Assembly (NCBI RefSeq): GCF_002796605.1
Contig: NZ_CP024923.1
Location: 2,335,001 to 2,399,000, forward strand
DNA: 64,000 nucleotides
Reading direction: 5' to 3'
From: Sphingomonas psychrotolerans
GTDB lineage: Bacteria; Pseudomonadota; Alphaproteobacteria; Sphingomonadales; Sphingomonadaceae
The translations under genes and the position numbers were made by a program. The notes under the pieces were generated by a model. The model saw nothing but the letters and a program-made list of their open reading frames with translations. It was not told the DNA's origin and did not search any database. Positions 44,154-52,208 of the stretch are shown here, piece by piece (position 1 is the first letter of the stretch; each line of letters starts with the position of its first letter).

Positions 44154-44918
44154 GTGAAGTTGTTGGAAGGCAAGACCGTGCTCGTCACGGGCGCATCGAC
44201 GGGTATCGGCCGCGCCGCCGCGGTGGGCGCGGCGAAAGCGGGCGCCGACGTGGTGATCAACTATCACAGCCGGGACGACGAAGCTGCGGCCTGTGTCGCC
44301 GAGATCGAGGCGGCCGGCCAGCGCGGTCTGGCGATCAAAGGCGATGTCGCCGCGCCCGAGACCGCGACCGAGTTCGTGGTCAAGGCGGTCGAGGCCTTCG
44401 GCAAGGTCGACGTGATGGTCTCGAACGCGGGCATCTGCCCGTTCCACTCCTTCCTCGACATGCCGGTCGAGACCGTCCAGCGCACGGTGCAGGTCAATCT
44501 GCTCGGAGGCTATTTCATGTGCCAGGCGGCGGCGAACCAGATGGTCCGCCAAGGCCATGGCGGCGCGCTGATCGCGGTCTCGTCGATCTCGGCGCTGGTC
44601 GGCGGCGAATATCAGACGCATTACACGCCGACCAAGGCGGGGCTCCATTCGCTGATGCAGTCGACCGCGATCGCGCTCGGCAAGCACGGGATTCGGTGCA
44701 ATTCGGTGCTGCCCGGCACGATCCTGACCGAGATCAACAAGGACGATCTCGCCGACGAAGCGAAGCGCAAATATATGGAAGCGCGCATCCCGCTCGGCCG
44801 GCTCGGCCAAGCCGAGGATCTCGCCGGCCCGATCGTCTTCCTCGCCTCGGACATGGCCGCCTATGTCACCGGCGCCGCGTTGCTGGTCGACGGCGGCGCA
44901 TTCGTGAACCTGCAATGA
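44154..44918 (+). CDS. SDR oxidoreductase, probable L-rhamnose 1-dehydrogenase
   Basis: 254 residues, GTG start at 44154 with CAGGAGAG upstream. Cofactor motif TGASTGIGR, N-A-G in VSNAGICPFH, catalytic Ser in SSISALVGG and Tyr-Lys in HYTPTKAG. The stretch ISALVGGEYQTHYTPTKAGL with the following HSLMQSTAIALGKHGIRCN is what I recall for bacterial L-rhamnose 1-dehydrogenases such as the Azotobacter enzyme. It oxidises L-rhamnose to its lactone with NAD(P), the LRA1 step. With the lactonase, RhmD, SDR and FAH genes on the other strand, the full oxidative pathway is present. It overlaps the downstream acetylesterase by ATGA. Confidence 0.88.
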   Translation: MKLLEGKTVLVTGASTGIGRAAAVGAAKAGADVVINYHSRDDEAAACVAEIEAAGQRGLAIKGDVAAPETATEFVVKAVEAFGKVDVMVSNAGICPFHSFLDMPVETVQRTVQVNLLGGYFMCQAAANQMVRQGHGGALIAVSSISALVGGEYQTHYTPTKAGLHSLMQSTAIALGKHGIRCNSVLPGTILTEINKDDLADEAKRKYMEARIPLGRLGQAEDLAGPIVFLASDMAAYVTGAALLVDGGAFVNLQ

Positions 44919-45703
44919 GGGCGCTGCTCGCGGCGGGCGCGATGCTGGTCGCCTGCGCTTTGCCCGCCAGGGCGCAGCAGCGGATCCTGATCGCGAGCGA
45001 TTCGACCGCGGCGAACTACAATGCCGATCGCTATCCCCAGACCGGCTGGGGGATGATGCTCAAATGCGGGCTCGATCCGCAAGTCGAGGTGATCAATCGC
45101 GCGGTCGGCGGGCGCAGCACCCGGACCTTCATTTCCGAAGGCAAATGGGATGCCTTGCTCGCCGAAGCCAGGCCGGGCGACGTCGTGTTGATCCAGTTCG
45201 GCCATAACGATGCCAGCGTTTCGCGCCCCGAGCGCTATGCGCCCGCGGCGTCTCTCTACCGCGACAATCTGCTGCGGATGATCTGGGAATCGCGCGGCCG
45301 CGGGCTGATACCGGTGCTGGTGACGCCCCCTGCCCGCCGCTCGTTCGAGGGCGCGCGCGCCAAGCCCGACTTTGCCGCATATTCGCAAGTGGAGCGCGAA
45401 TTGGTCGCGAGCACCAATACCCCCCTGATCGATCTTGAGGCGCGTTCGCTCGATCTGGTCAGCCGCGCCGGCGAGGCGGGATCGAAGATATACTATCTCC
45501 ATTACACCCCCGCCGACAAAGTCGCCGCCTTCCCGAACGGCATCGCCGACGACACCCATTTCAGCGAACTGGGCGCGCGGGCAATGGCCAACCTCGTGGC
45601 ACAGGAGCTCAAGGGGCTGAAGGTGCCCGTGGCCGAAAAGGTCCTCGCCGAACGCCCCGACCTCACCCGTACCACGCCGCTCGGCAGCACCGCCTGCCAC
45701 TGA
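44915..45703 (+). CDS. Rhamnogalacturonan acetylesterase, CE12/SGNH type (short form)
   Basis: 262 residues with signal peptide (ALLAAGAMLVACALPARAQ). SGNH blocks are block I ILIASDSTAANY, II INRAVGGRST, III IQFGHNDA and V DDTHFSELGA with the Asp-His pair. These match rhamnogalacturonan acetylesterases, which remove acetyl groups from GalA in RG-I so that the lyase can act. The first block has A-S-D-S rather than the usual G-D-S. It is coupled to the rhamnose dehydrogenase by an ATGA overlap, tying backbone deacetylation to rhamnose use. A second CE12 with a different architecture is at 51012. Confidence 0.88.
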   Translation: MRALLAAGAMLVACALPARAQQRILIASDSTAANYNADRYPQTGWGMMLKCGLDPQVEVINRAVGGRSTRTFISEGKWDALLAEARPGDVVLIQFGHNDASVSRPERYAPAASLYRDNLLRMIWESRGRGLIPVLVTPPARRSFEGARAKPDFAAYSQVERELVASTNTPLIDLEARSLDLVSRAGEAGSKIYYLHYTPADKVAAFPNGIADDTHFSELGARAMANLVAQELKGLKVPVAEKVLAERPDLTRTTPLGSTACH

Positions 45704-45723
45704 AGGCCGCAGCCCCGCTCTTC

Positions 45724-45745
45724 CACCCCGACTAAGGCCGGGGTG
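45724..45745. repeat. Short palindromic repeat downstream of the acetylesterase
   Basis: CACCCCG (45724-45730) and CGGGGTG (45739-45745) form a 7-bp stem around ACTAAGGC. The sequence has the style of the extragenic palindromes at 14269 and 40250 and may act as a transcript end. Confidence 0.55.
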
Positions 45746-45844
45746 ACGTGAAGTTGCTCGAATTGACACCGGTGGACACCGCAACTCGGCCCTGCCTGCG
45801 CGGGCCTGTGTCGGGGGTGTGGCCAAATCCCCACAATGCGGACT

Positions 45845-45862
45845 AATCCCAAAAGGGGGATT
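45845..45862. promoter_or_regulatory. Inverted repeat upstream of TonB-dependent receptor 2
   Basis: AATCCC and GGGATT flank AAAAGG about 108 bp before the receptor start. An AT-rich stretch with ATATATTGGGAAATAAG follows (45886-45904). Position and symmetry suggest an operator controlling the rhamnogalacturonan genes; the binding protein is unknown. Confidence 0.4.
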
Positions 45863-45969
45863 GGCGAGACGTTTTGGATACGTCATATATATTGGGAAAT
45901 AAGAACAAGAAATGAGATCGACCTGCGCACAAAGCGTGGCGGTCAGGCAGAATAAGAGGAGGGGATACT

Positions 45970-48900
45970 ATGAGGCTTTCATCGAATTCGCGTGTTCGCG
46001 GCGCCGGGGTTTCGGGCGCGGCGCTGGTCGTGGCGCTGGCATGGACACCGGTGGCAATGGCGCAGGACGCGCCGGCCGCCGACCCGGCCGCACAGCAGGG
46101 CACGGAGACGACCGACGAAGGCGAGATCGTCGTCCAAGGCTTCCGTGCCTCGCTCAACACCGCGCTCAACATCAAACGCGAAGAGACCGCCTCGGTCGAT
46201 ACGATCGTCGCCGAGGACATCGGCAAGTTCCCCGATTCGAACCTCGCCGAATCGATGCAGCGCGTGCCCGGTGTCGCGCTGTCGCGTGGCGACGGCGGCG
46301 AAGGGCGCAACATCTCGGTGCGCGGCCTTGGCGCGCAGTTCACTCGCGTGCGCATCAACGGGATGGAAGGCACCGCGCAGACCGGCTCCTCCGACGTCTA
46401 TGGCGCGGGCAATTCAGGCCGCAGCTTCGACTTCAACGTCTTCCCCACCGAAATCTTTTCGTCTCTGGCAGTGCGCAAGACCACGTCGGCCGATGTCGAG
46501 GAAGGCTCCCTCGGCGCCACGGTCGATCTCAATGCGCCGAAGCCGATGAACTTCGACAAGGACTTCGTCTTCTCGGCAACCGCGCGTGGTGTGTACAACA
46601 CGATCAGCAAGAAGGTCGATCCGCGCGCCTCGCTGATCGTGTCGAAGAAGCTGAACGACAGCTGGGGCGTGCTCGCCTCGGTCGCCTATCAGAAGCGCCA
46701 CATCCGCGAAGTCGGCTATTCGGCGGTGGACGTTCTTTCGGCGAATGCGAACGGCCTCGATACCGACGGAAACGGCCCTATCCCGATCCTGCCTTATTGC
46801 ACCCCGGTGGGCGGCTTCGTGCAGAATGGCGTGACTTATGTCAGCCCGACCACGACAACCGCCAATAGCGGCGTGAACATCGGCGCGAATGCGGCGAACT
46901 GCAGCGCGGGCAATCCGCGCACCAGCACCCAGGCTGCTTACGCGACGGTCTTCAACCTGCGTCGCGCGGATGCCGCCGCCATCCCGGGCAGCGGCGCCTT
47001 CCTGCCGCGCCTGCCGCGCTACGTGAACTCCGAACAGGACACCAAGCGCATCGGCGGCACGCTCACCATCCAGTTCACGCCGGATGACGACACCGATATC
47101 AGCTTCGACATGCTCTATTCGCGCTACGACGTAGAGCGCCGCGACAATTATATCGCCGCTATGTCGTTCGGCCGTCTGGTCAACGAACTCGGCCAGGCCG
47201 CGGTTTCGGTGCGCGACATCCAGTTCGACGAGAATGGCTCGCTCGTCTACGGACAGTTCGACGGCGTCAATGTGCGCTCGGAAGGATTGGTCGACCACTT
47301 CATCTCGGACTTCAAGCAAGGCAATCTGAACTTCCGGCATCGTTTCAACGACACGCTGGAAATCACCGGCCTGTTCGGCATCAATCAGTCGGTCTGGTGG
47401 GGTCCGAAGCGCTTCCAGACCTTTATGGACGCCATTCACACCGACAATTTCACCATCGATTTCCGCGACGGCGGCGCGGTTCCGAAGATCGGCTTCGGCT
47501 TCGACGTGGCGAACCCGGCGAACTTCCAATACGGGCCGCGCGCGAACGCCGGCGCACCGGTGACGGGTGGCTTCAGCTTCCAGGGCAAGCCGTCCAAGGC
47601 GCAGACCGACAACGGCACGTTCGAGCTGAACACGCTGTGGAATGTCGACGACGGCCTGAAGTTCAAGGTGGGTGGCCAGTATCGCGATAGCGATTTCAAT
47701 TCGTACAATTTGGCGCCCTACACCGCCGACCTGGCCATCCGCCCGCTTCCGGCGGGCACGAATCTCGCCAGCATCACGCGCCAGATCAGCGGGCTCGACA
47801 ATTTGTGGGGCAACGGCGCCCCGGCGAGCTGGGCGGCGATCGATCCGGACAAGTGGGACGCGCTCTACGACCTCGACGCGGTGCGCTTCTGCGACGTGGA
47901 TTGCGGCGGCAGCCGCGCCCGGGTTCGCGAGGAGGTCAAGAGCGTCTATGCGATGGCGACCTTCAACACCGAAGGGCTGTTTCCGCTCACGCTGCGCGGC
48001 GACGTCGGCGTCCGCTACGTCCGCACCGACATGCTGGCCTCCGGCTATGTGCCGATCACCGCCGCATCTAGCCCCACCGGAACGCGCCGGGTCTACACCC
48101 AGGTCAACCGCGGCTATACCGACTGGCTACCCTCGGCCAACGTGGTCTGGGAGATCAACCGCGATCTGTTCCTGCGCCTCGCGGCCGCCAAGGTGATGTC
48201 GCGTCCGGATCTTCCCAGCTTGACGCCGACGAGCAGCATCACCGCGACGACCCAGAGCGGCACGATCAACAATCCGTTCCTCGAGCCGATCCGCGCCGAT
48301 ACGTTCGACGCGTCGCTCGAATGGTATTTCAAGCCGGGCTCGCTGCTGTCGATCGCCTATTTCAGGAAGGACATCAAAACCTTCGTTCAGCGCATCACCA
48401 GCCGGATCCAGTTCAGCGAACTGGGCCTCCCGGCCGAGTTGCTGGCCGGGACGCCTTCGACGCCTTCCGACTTCTTCAACGTAAGCCAGCCGTTCAACAC
48501 GCCGGGCGGCCCACTGGAAGGCGTCGAGGTCAATGCGCAGGTGCAGCTCGACTTCCTGCCCGGTTTCCTCGGTAATTTCGGGGTGCTGGCAAACTACACC
48601 CGCGTGACCTCAACAATCGATTACTGCCTCACCAGCGTGAACGGCGTTTGCACGGTCGGCACCACTGCGGACCTGATCGGCCTGTCGAAGAATACCGCCA
48701 GCGGCACATTGTTCTACGAAGACAGCAAGTTCAGCATCCGCGGCACCGCCAGCTATCGCGACCGGTACATCCGCGGGATTCCCGGACCCGCCGGCAGCGA
48801 TCTGCAGGGCAATTCGCCGAACCTGTTCGTCGACGCCTCCGCCTCCTACGCAGTGACCGACAACGTCAAGGTCATTCTCGAAGCGCAGAACCTCACCGAC

Positions 48901-48999
48901 GAGCGCAACAACCTCTATATCGACAGCACCCGCCGGGACACGCTGTTCCAGACCCGTATCGGACGGACCTTCAACTTCGGTGTGAACTTCCAGTTCTGA
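45970..48999 (+). CDS. TonB-dependent receptor (carbohydrate type) 2
   Basis: 1009 residues, ATG 45970 after GAGGAGGGG. The signal peptide ends near PVAMAQ and the TonB-box-like segment is GEIVVQG. The plug has VAEDIGKFPDSNLAESMQRV and NISVRGLGAQFTRVRINGME, the standard wording of the large sphingomonad/xanthomonad sugar-receptor group. The barrel ends in aromatic RTFNFGVNFQF. It should import rhamnogalacturonan oligosaccharides, as it heads the PL11-CE12-GH28-RhaM-GH35-GH105-GH115 series. A UUCG-capped terminator separates it from PL11, so receptor transcript levels can differ from those of the enzymes. Confidence 0.94.
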   Translation: MRLSSNSRVRGAGVSGAALVVALAWTPVAMAQDAPAADPAAQQGTETTDEGEIVVQGFRASLNTALNIKREETASVDTIVAEDIGKFPDSNLAESMQRVPGVALSRGDGGEGRNISVRGLGAQFTRVRINGMEGTAQTGSSDVYGAGNSGRSFDFNVFPTEIFSSLAVRKTTSADVEEGSLGATVDLNAPKPMNFDKDFVFSATARGVYNTISKKVDPRASLIVSKKLNDSWGVLASVAYQKRHIREVGYSAVDVLSANANGLDTDGNGPIPILPYCTPVGGFVQNGVTYVSPTTTTANSGVNIGANAANCSAGNPRTSTQAAYATVFNLRRADAAAIPGSGAFLPRLPRYVNSEQDTKRIGGTLTIQFTPDDDTDISFDMLYSRYDVERRDNYIAAMSFGRLVNELGQAAVSVRDIQFDENGSLVYGQFDGVNVRSEGLVDHFISDFKQGNLNFRHRFNDTLEITGLFGINQSVWWGPKRFQTFMDAIHTDNFTIDFRDGGAVPKIGFGFDVANPANFQYGPRANAGAPVTGGFSFQGKPSKAQTDNGTFELNTLWNVDDGLKFKVGGQYRDSDFNSYNLAPYTADLAIRPLPAGTNLASITRQISGLDNLWGNGAPASWAAIDPDKWDALYDLDAVRFCDVDCGGSRARVREEVKSVYAMATFNTEGLFPLTLRGDVGVRYVRTDMLASGYVPITAASSPTGTRRVYTQVNRGYTDWLPSANVVWEINRDLFLRLAAAKVMSRPDLPSLTPTSSITATTQSGTINNPFLEPIRADTFDASLEWYFKPGSLLSIAYFRKDIKTFVQRITSRIQFSELGLPAELLAGTPSTPSDFFNVSQPFNTPGGPLEGVEVNAQVQLDFLPGFLGNFGVLANYTRVTSTIDYCLTSVNGVCTVGTTADLIGLSKNTASGTLFYEDSKFSIRGTASYRDRYIRGIPGPAGSDLQGNSPNLFVDASASYAVTDNVKVILEAQNLTDERNNLYIDSTRRDTLFQTRIGRTFNFGVNFQF

Positions 49000-49014
49000 A
49001 CCCTGCCTCCCTGT

Positions 49015-49043
49015 GGGCCGTCGTTCGCGGCGGTCCATTTTTT
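49015..49043 (+). terminator. Intrinsic terminator after TonB-dependent receptor 2
   Basis: GGGCCGTCG (49015-49023) pairs with CGGCGGTCC (49028-49036), with two G-U wobbles, around a TTCG tetraloop, followed by A and six T. It lies 16 bp after the receptor stop. Confidence 0.88.
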
Positions 49044-49141
49044 GCTCCCGCAATGTAAATTGCCGTGCCATTTCTTGGGATATTGTTGACTCCGCCGCAC
49101 TCCCGGCGCAGCTTCGGGCAAAACGACCCCGGGGAGAGATC
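49044..49141 (+). promoter_or_regulatory. Leader/promoter region of the PL11 operon
   Basis: Between the terminator and the PL11 start there is a GCAAT/ATTGC inverted repeat (49049-49062) and the segment CCATTTCTTGGGATATTG, which resembles sequences before TonB receptor 2 (ATATATTGGGAAATAA) and, in reverse, before rhaM (TTATATGGGATTATAA). The ribosome binding site is GGGGAGAG. A promoter is expected because of the upstream terminator, but no clear -35/-10 pair stands out. Confidence 0.4.
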
Positions 49142-51007
49142 ATGCTGGCGGCATTCATCATCGCGGCGGCGATTCCAGCGCACGGCGCTCCCGTGGCGGC
49201 GGGGCGGCAAATCGAGCGGCTCGATCGCGGGCTGGTCGCGGTGCCGGCGGCGGGCGGCGGCAACCATGTCTCGTGGCGCCTGCTCGCGACCGATCGGAAA
49301 GGGGCGCGCTTCACGCTCTATCGCGACGGCAAGCCGATCGCGAAGATCGCCGGTAATCAGGCGGCGAGCTATCTCGACCCGACCGGTACCCCGACTTCGC
49401 GCTACGCGCTCGCCGCGCGCGACCCGGGCGCGTCGGCGTGGGCCAACGGCTATCTCCCGATCCCGCTCGACAAGCCCGCCGACGGCCGCGCAGACGGCGA
49501 GGCCTACAGCTACACCGCCAACGACGCCTCTGTCGGCGATCTCGACGGCGACGGGCGTTACGAGCTGATCGTCAAATGGTATCCGACGATCGCAAAGGAC
49601 AATGCGTTTTCCGGCTATACCGGCGCGACGCTAATCGACGCCTATACGCTCGAGGGCAAGAAGCTCTGGCGGATCAATCTCGGCCCCAATATCCGCTCGG
49701 GCGCGCATTACACCCAGTTCATGGTCTATGACCTCGACGGCGATGGCAAAGCCGAGATCGCGATGAAGACCGCCGACGGCACCGTCGATGGCACCAACCG
49801 GATGATCGGCGATCCGCACGGCAGCTGGGTGAGCCGCGAGGGCGAAGTCGATATCGACGACCGCACCGGCGCCAAGTTGCTTCCCGACGGACGGAAAGTC
49901 TCCGAACTCAAAGGCCGTGTCCTGAAGGGCCCCGAATATCTCACCGTATTCGACGGCGCGACCGGCCGCGCGCTCGCCAGCGCACCCTATGCCCCCTCGC
50001 GCGATCCAAGCGGAAACAACCCGAGCTACGACCAGATGAAAGCAACCTGGGGCGACGGCTATGGCAACCGCTCCGAACGCTATCTCGCCGGAGTCGCATA
50101 TCTCGACGGCCACCGGCCGAGCCTGGTCTTCGGACGCGGTTATTATGCCCGGTCGACCGTCGCCGCATGGGACTATCGCAACGGCAAACTCAACATGCGT
50201 TGGCTGTTCGACAGCGCGATGCCCGGCAACGAGAAGTTCGGCGGCCAGGGCAACCACCAGCTCTCGGTTGCGGATGTCGACGGCGACGGCCGCGACGAAG
50301 TGTTCTACGGATCGATGGTCATCGACGATAACGGCAAAGGCCTGTGGTCTTCGGGGCTCGGCCATGGCGACGCGATGCATCTCTCCGATCTCGATCCAAC
50401 CCGTCCGGGACTGGAGAAGTTCGGGGTCCACGAGAATATGCGAATGAGCGGCAATCGCGGCGCGGGGCTGCTCGACGCGAAGACTGGCGCGATCCTCTGG
50501 TCGACGCCAGCCGACAAGGACACCGGTCGCGGCATCGCCATCGACATCGACCCGCGCCATCCCGGTGCCGAGGCCTGGGCCTCGAATTCGCGCGAACTCT
50601 ACGACGTGAAAGGCAATGTCATCCCCGGCGGGCATCCGCGCGCGGCGAACTTCGGGATCTGGTGGGACGGCGATCGGCTGCGCGAGCTGCTGGATGGCAA
50701 GAAAATCACCAAATGGGACTGGAATACGGCCACCGAGCAGGTGCTGCTCGATCCGCCGGGCGTGGTCTCGAACAACGGCACCAAGGCCAACCCGTCGCTC
50801 TCGGCCGACATTCTTGGCGACTGGCGCGAGGAGCTGTTCGTCCCGAGCGAGGACAGCCGCGAATTGCGCATCTACGCTACCCCGATCCCCACCGGAGAGC
50901 GCATCGTCACCCTGATGCACGACCCGGTCTATCGCCTCGGCGTTGCGTGGCAGAATACGGCGTACAACCAGCCGCCGCACACATCTTACTTCCTCGGAGC
51001 GAAGTGA
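49142..51007 (+). CDS. Rhamnogalacturonan lyase, PL11
   Basis: 621 residues from ATG 49142 with GGGGAGAG upstream; signal peptide LAAFIIAAAIPAHGA. The eight-bladed propeller has repeated Ca-binding D-x-D-G-D loops (VGDLDGDGRYELI, VYDLDGDGKAEIA, VADVDGDGRDEVF), the conserved NPSYDQMKATWGDGYGNR and late NNGTKANPSLSADILGDWRE. The family cleaves the GalA-Rha backbone of RG-I by beta-elimination, giving products with an unsaturated GalA at the non-reducing end. These are the substrates of the two GH105/88 enzymes in the window. It is first in a tightly packed operon and is followed 4 bp later by CE12. Confidence 0.95.
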   Translation: MLAAFIIAAAIPAHGAPVAAGRQIERLDRGLVAVPAAGGGNHVSWRLLATDRKGARFTLYRDGKPIAKIAGNQAASYLDPTGTPTSRYALAARDPGASAWANGYLPIPLDKPADGRADGEAYSYTANDASVGDLDGDGRYELIVKWYPTIAKDNAFSGYTGATLIDAYTLEGKKLWRINLGPNIRSGAHYTQFMVYDLDGDGKAEIAMKTADGTVDGTNRMIGDPHGSWVSREGEVDIDDRTGAKLLPDGRKVSELKGRVLKGPEYLTVFDGATGRALASAPYAPSRDPSGNNPSYDQMKATWGDGYGNRSERYLAGVAYLDGHRPSLVFGRGYYARSTVAAWDYRNGKLNMRWLFDSAMPGNEKFGGQGNHQLSVADVDGDGRDEVFYGSMVIDDNGKGLWSSGLGHGDAMHLSDLDPTRPGLEKFGVHENMRMSGNRGAGLLDAKTGAILWSTPADKDTGRGIAIDIDPRHPGAEAWASNSRELYDVKGNVIPGGHPRAANFGIWWDGDRLRELLDGKKITKWDWNTATEQVLLDPPGVVSNNGTKANPSLSADILGDWREELFVPSEDSRELRIYATPIPTGERIVTLMHDPVYRLGVAWQNTAYNQPPHTSYFLGAK

Positions 51008-51011
51008 GACG

Positions 51012-52208
51012 ATGCTGCTGGCGGCGATGCTGATCGCGACAAGCCCGGTGCTGCGCTTCGACCTCGAACCGCCGAAGCGCGCCACCGGGCGCCTCGTCGT
51101 GGCGGCGGACAAACCTTACGAGACGGGCGGCTACGGCTATGAGCCCCAGCGCCGGGGCAAGGGATTCCTGTTCTCCGCCGCGGTGCCCGAGGGCAATTAC
51201 CGCGTTACCGTGCGGCTTGGCGGGCGAGTGACGGTGAAGGCCGAATCGCGGCGGCTGATGTTGCGCGACGTCACCACGGAGCCGGGCCGGTACGTCACGG
51301 CCAGCTTCGTCGTGAACGTCCGCAACGCGCAACTCGCGCCGCCGCCGGCCAATGCGCCGGGCGGCAGCCAAGTGAAGCTCAAGAGCCGGGAGGCGGGCAG
51401 CTATACCTGGGACGACAAATTGACGCTCGAATTCCTCGGTGATCCGCGCGTGGCCTCGATCGATATCGAGCCGGTTACGCTGCCGACGGTATTCCTCGCC
51501 GGGGACTCGACCGTTACCGACCAGCGCGCGGAGCCGGCCGCGAGTTGGGGGCAGATGCTGACGGCGCTGTTCGAGCCGAACGTGGCGATCGCCAATCATG
51601 CAGAATCGGGCGAGACCTTGAAATCGTTCGTCACCGAGCTGCGCTTCGACAAGCTGCTGTCGCAGATCAAAGCCGGCGATTGGCTGCTGATCCAGTTCGG
51701 CCATAACGACCAGAAGGCGCAGTGGCCGCAGACCTATGCCGACCCGGACCTCACCTACCCCGCCTGGCTGCGCACCTATATCGCCGAGGCACGGCGACGC
51801 GGCGCCCATCCGGTGCTGGTGACTTCGCCCGAACGACGCAATTACGACGGCAGCAAAGTGCGGCGGACGCTCGCCGAATATGGCGAGGCGGCCCGCAAGG
51901 TGGCGCGCGAGGAGAAGGTGCCGCTGCTCGATCTGCAGGAACAAACGGTGATGCTGCACGAGGCGCTGGGCGAGGCGAAGGCCGCCTCGCTGTTCAACGA
52001 CGGCGGCAAGGACCGAACCCACCACAACAATCCCGGTGCGTGGTTCCTGGCCCGCGCGGTGGCGGCGGAGATCGCGACGCAGGTGCCCGATCTGGCCGTG
52101 CATCTCAGACCCTCGGCACGCAGCTTCGACCCAGCGAACCCCGATCTCACCGAAGGCGCGATTGCTCCCAGTCTCGCCGAGAGCAACGTCCGACCGGCGG
52201 GAAGCTGA
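51012..52208 (+). CDS. Rhamnogalacturonan acetylesterase, CE12, with N-terminal beta domain
   Basis: 398 residues from ATG 51012. The first 145 residues form a beta-rich domain (YRVTVRLGGRVTVKAESRRL, then the WDDKLTLEFLGD strand) that may bind carbohydrate. The SGNH esterase follows with block I FLAGDSTVTDQ, II HAESGETLKSF, III IQFGHNDQK and V DRTHHNNPG with Asp-His. It should deacetylate RG-I in the periplasm; the hydrophobic N-terminus MLLAAMLIATS is short for a signal peptide and its cleavage is uncertain. It lies between PL11 and GH28 in the same operon, its stop overlapping the GH28 start by one base. Confidence 0.9.
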   Translation: MLLAAMLIATSPVLRFDLEPPKRATGRLVVAADKPYETGGYGYEPQRRGKGFLFSAAVPEGNYRVTVRLGGRVTVKAESRRLMLRDVTTEPGRYVTASFVVNVRNAQLAPPPANAPGGSQVKLKSREAGSYTWDDKLTLEFLGDPRVASIDIEPVTLPTVFLAGDSTVTDQRAEPAASWGQMLTALFEPNVAIANHAESGETLKSFVTELRFDKLLSQIKAGDWLLIQFGHNDQKAQWPQTYADPDLTYPAWLRTYIAEARRRGAHPVLVTSPERRNYDGSKVRRTLAEYGEAARKVAREEKVPLLDLQEQTVMLHEALGEAKAASLFNDGGKDRTHHNNPGAWFLARAVAAEIATQVPDLAVHLRPSARSFDPANPDLTEGAIAPSLAESNVRPAGS

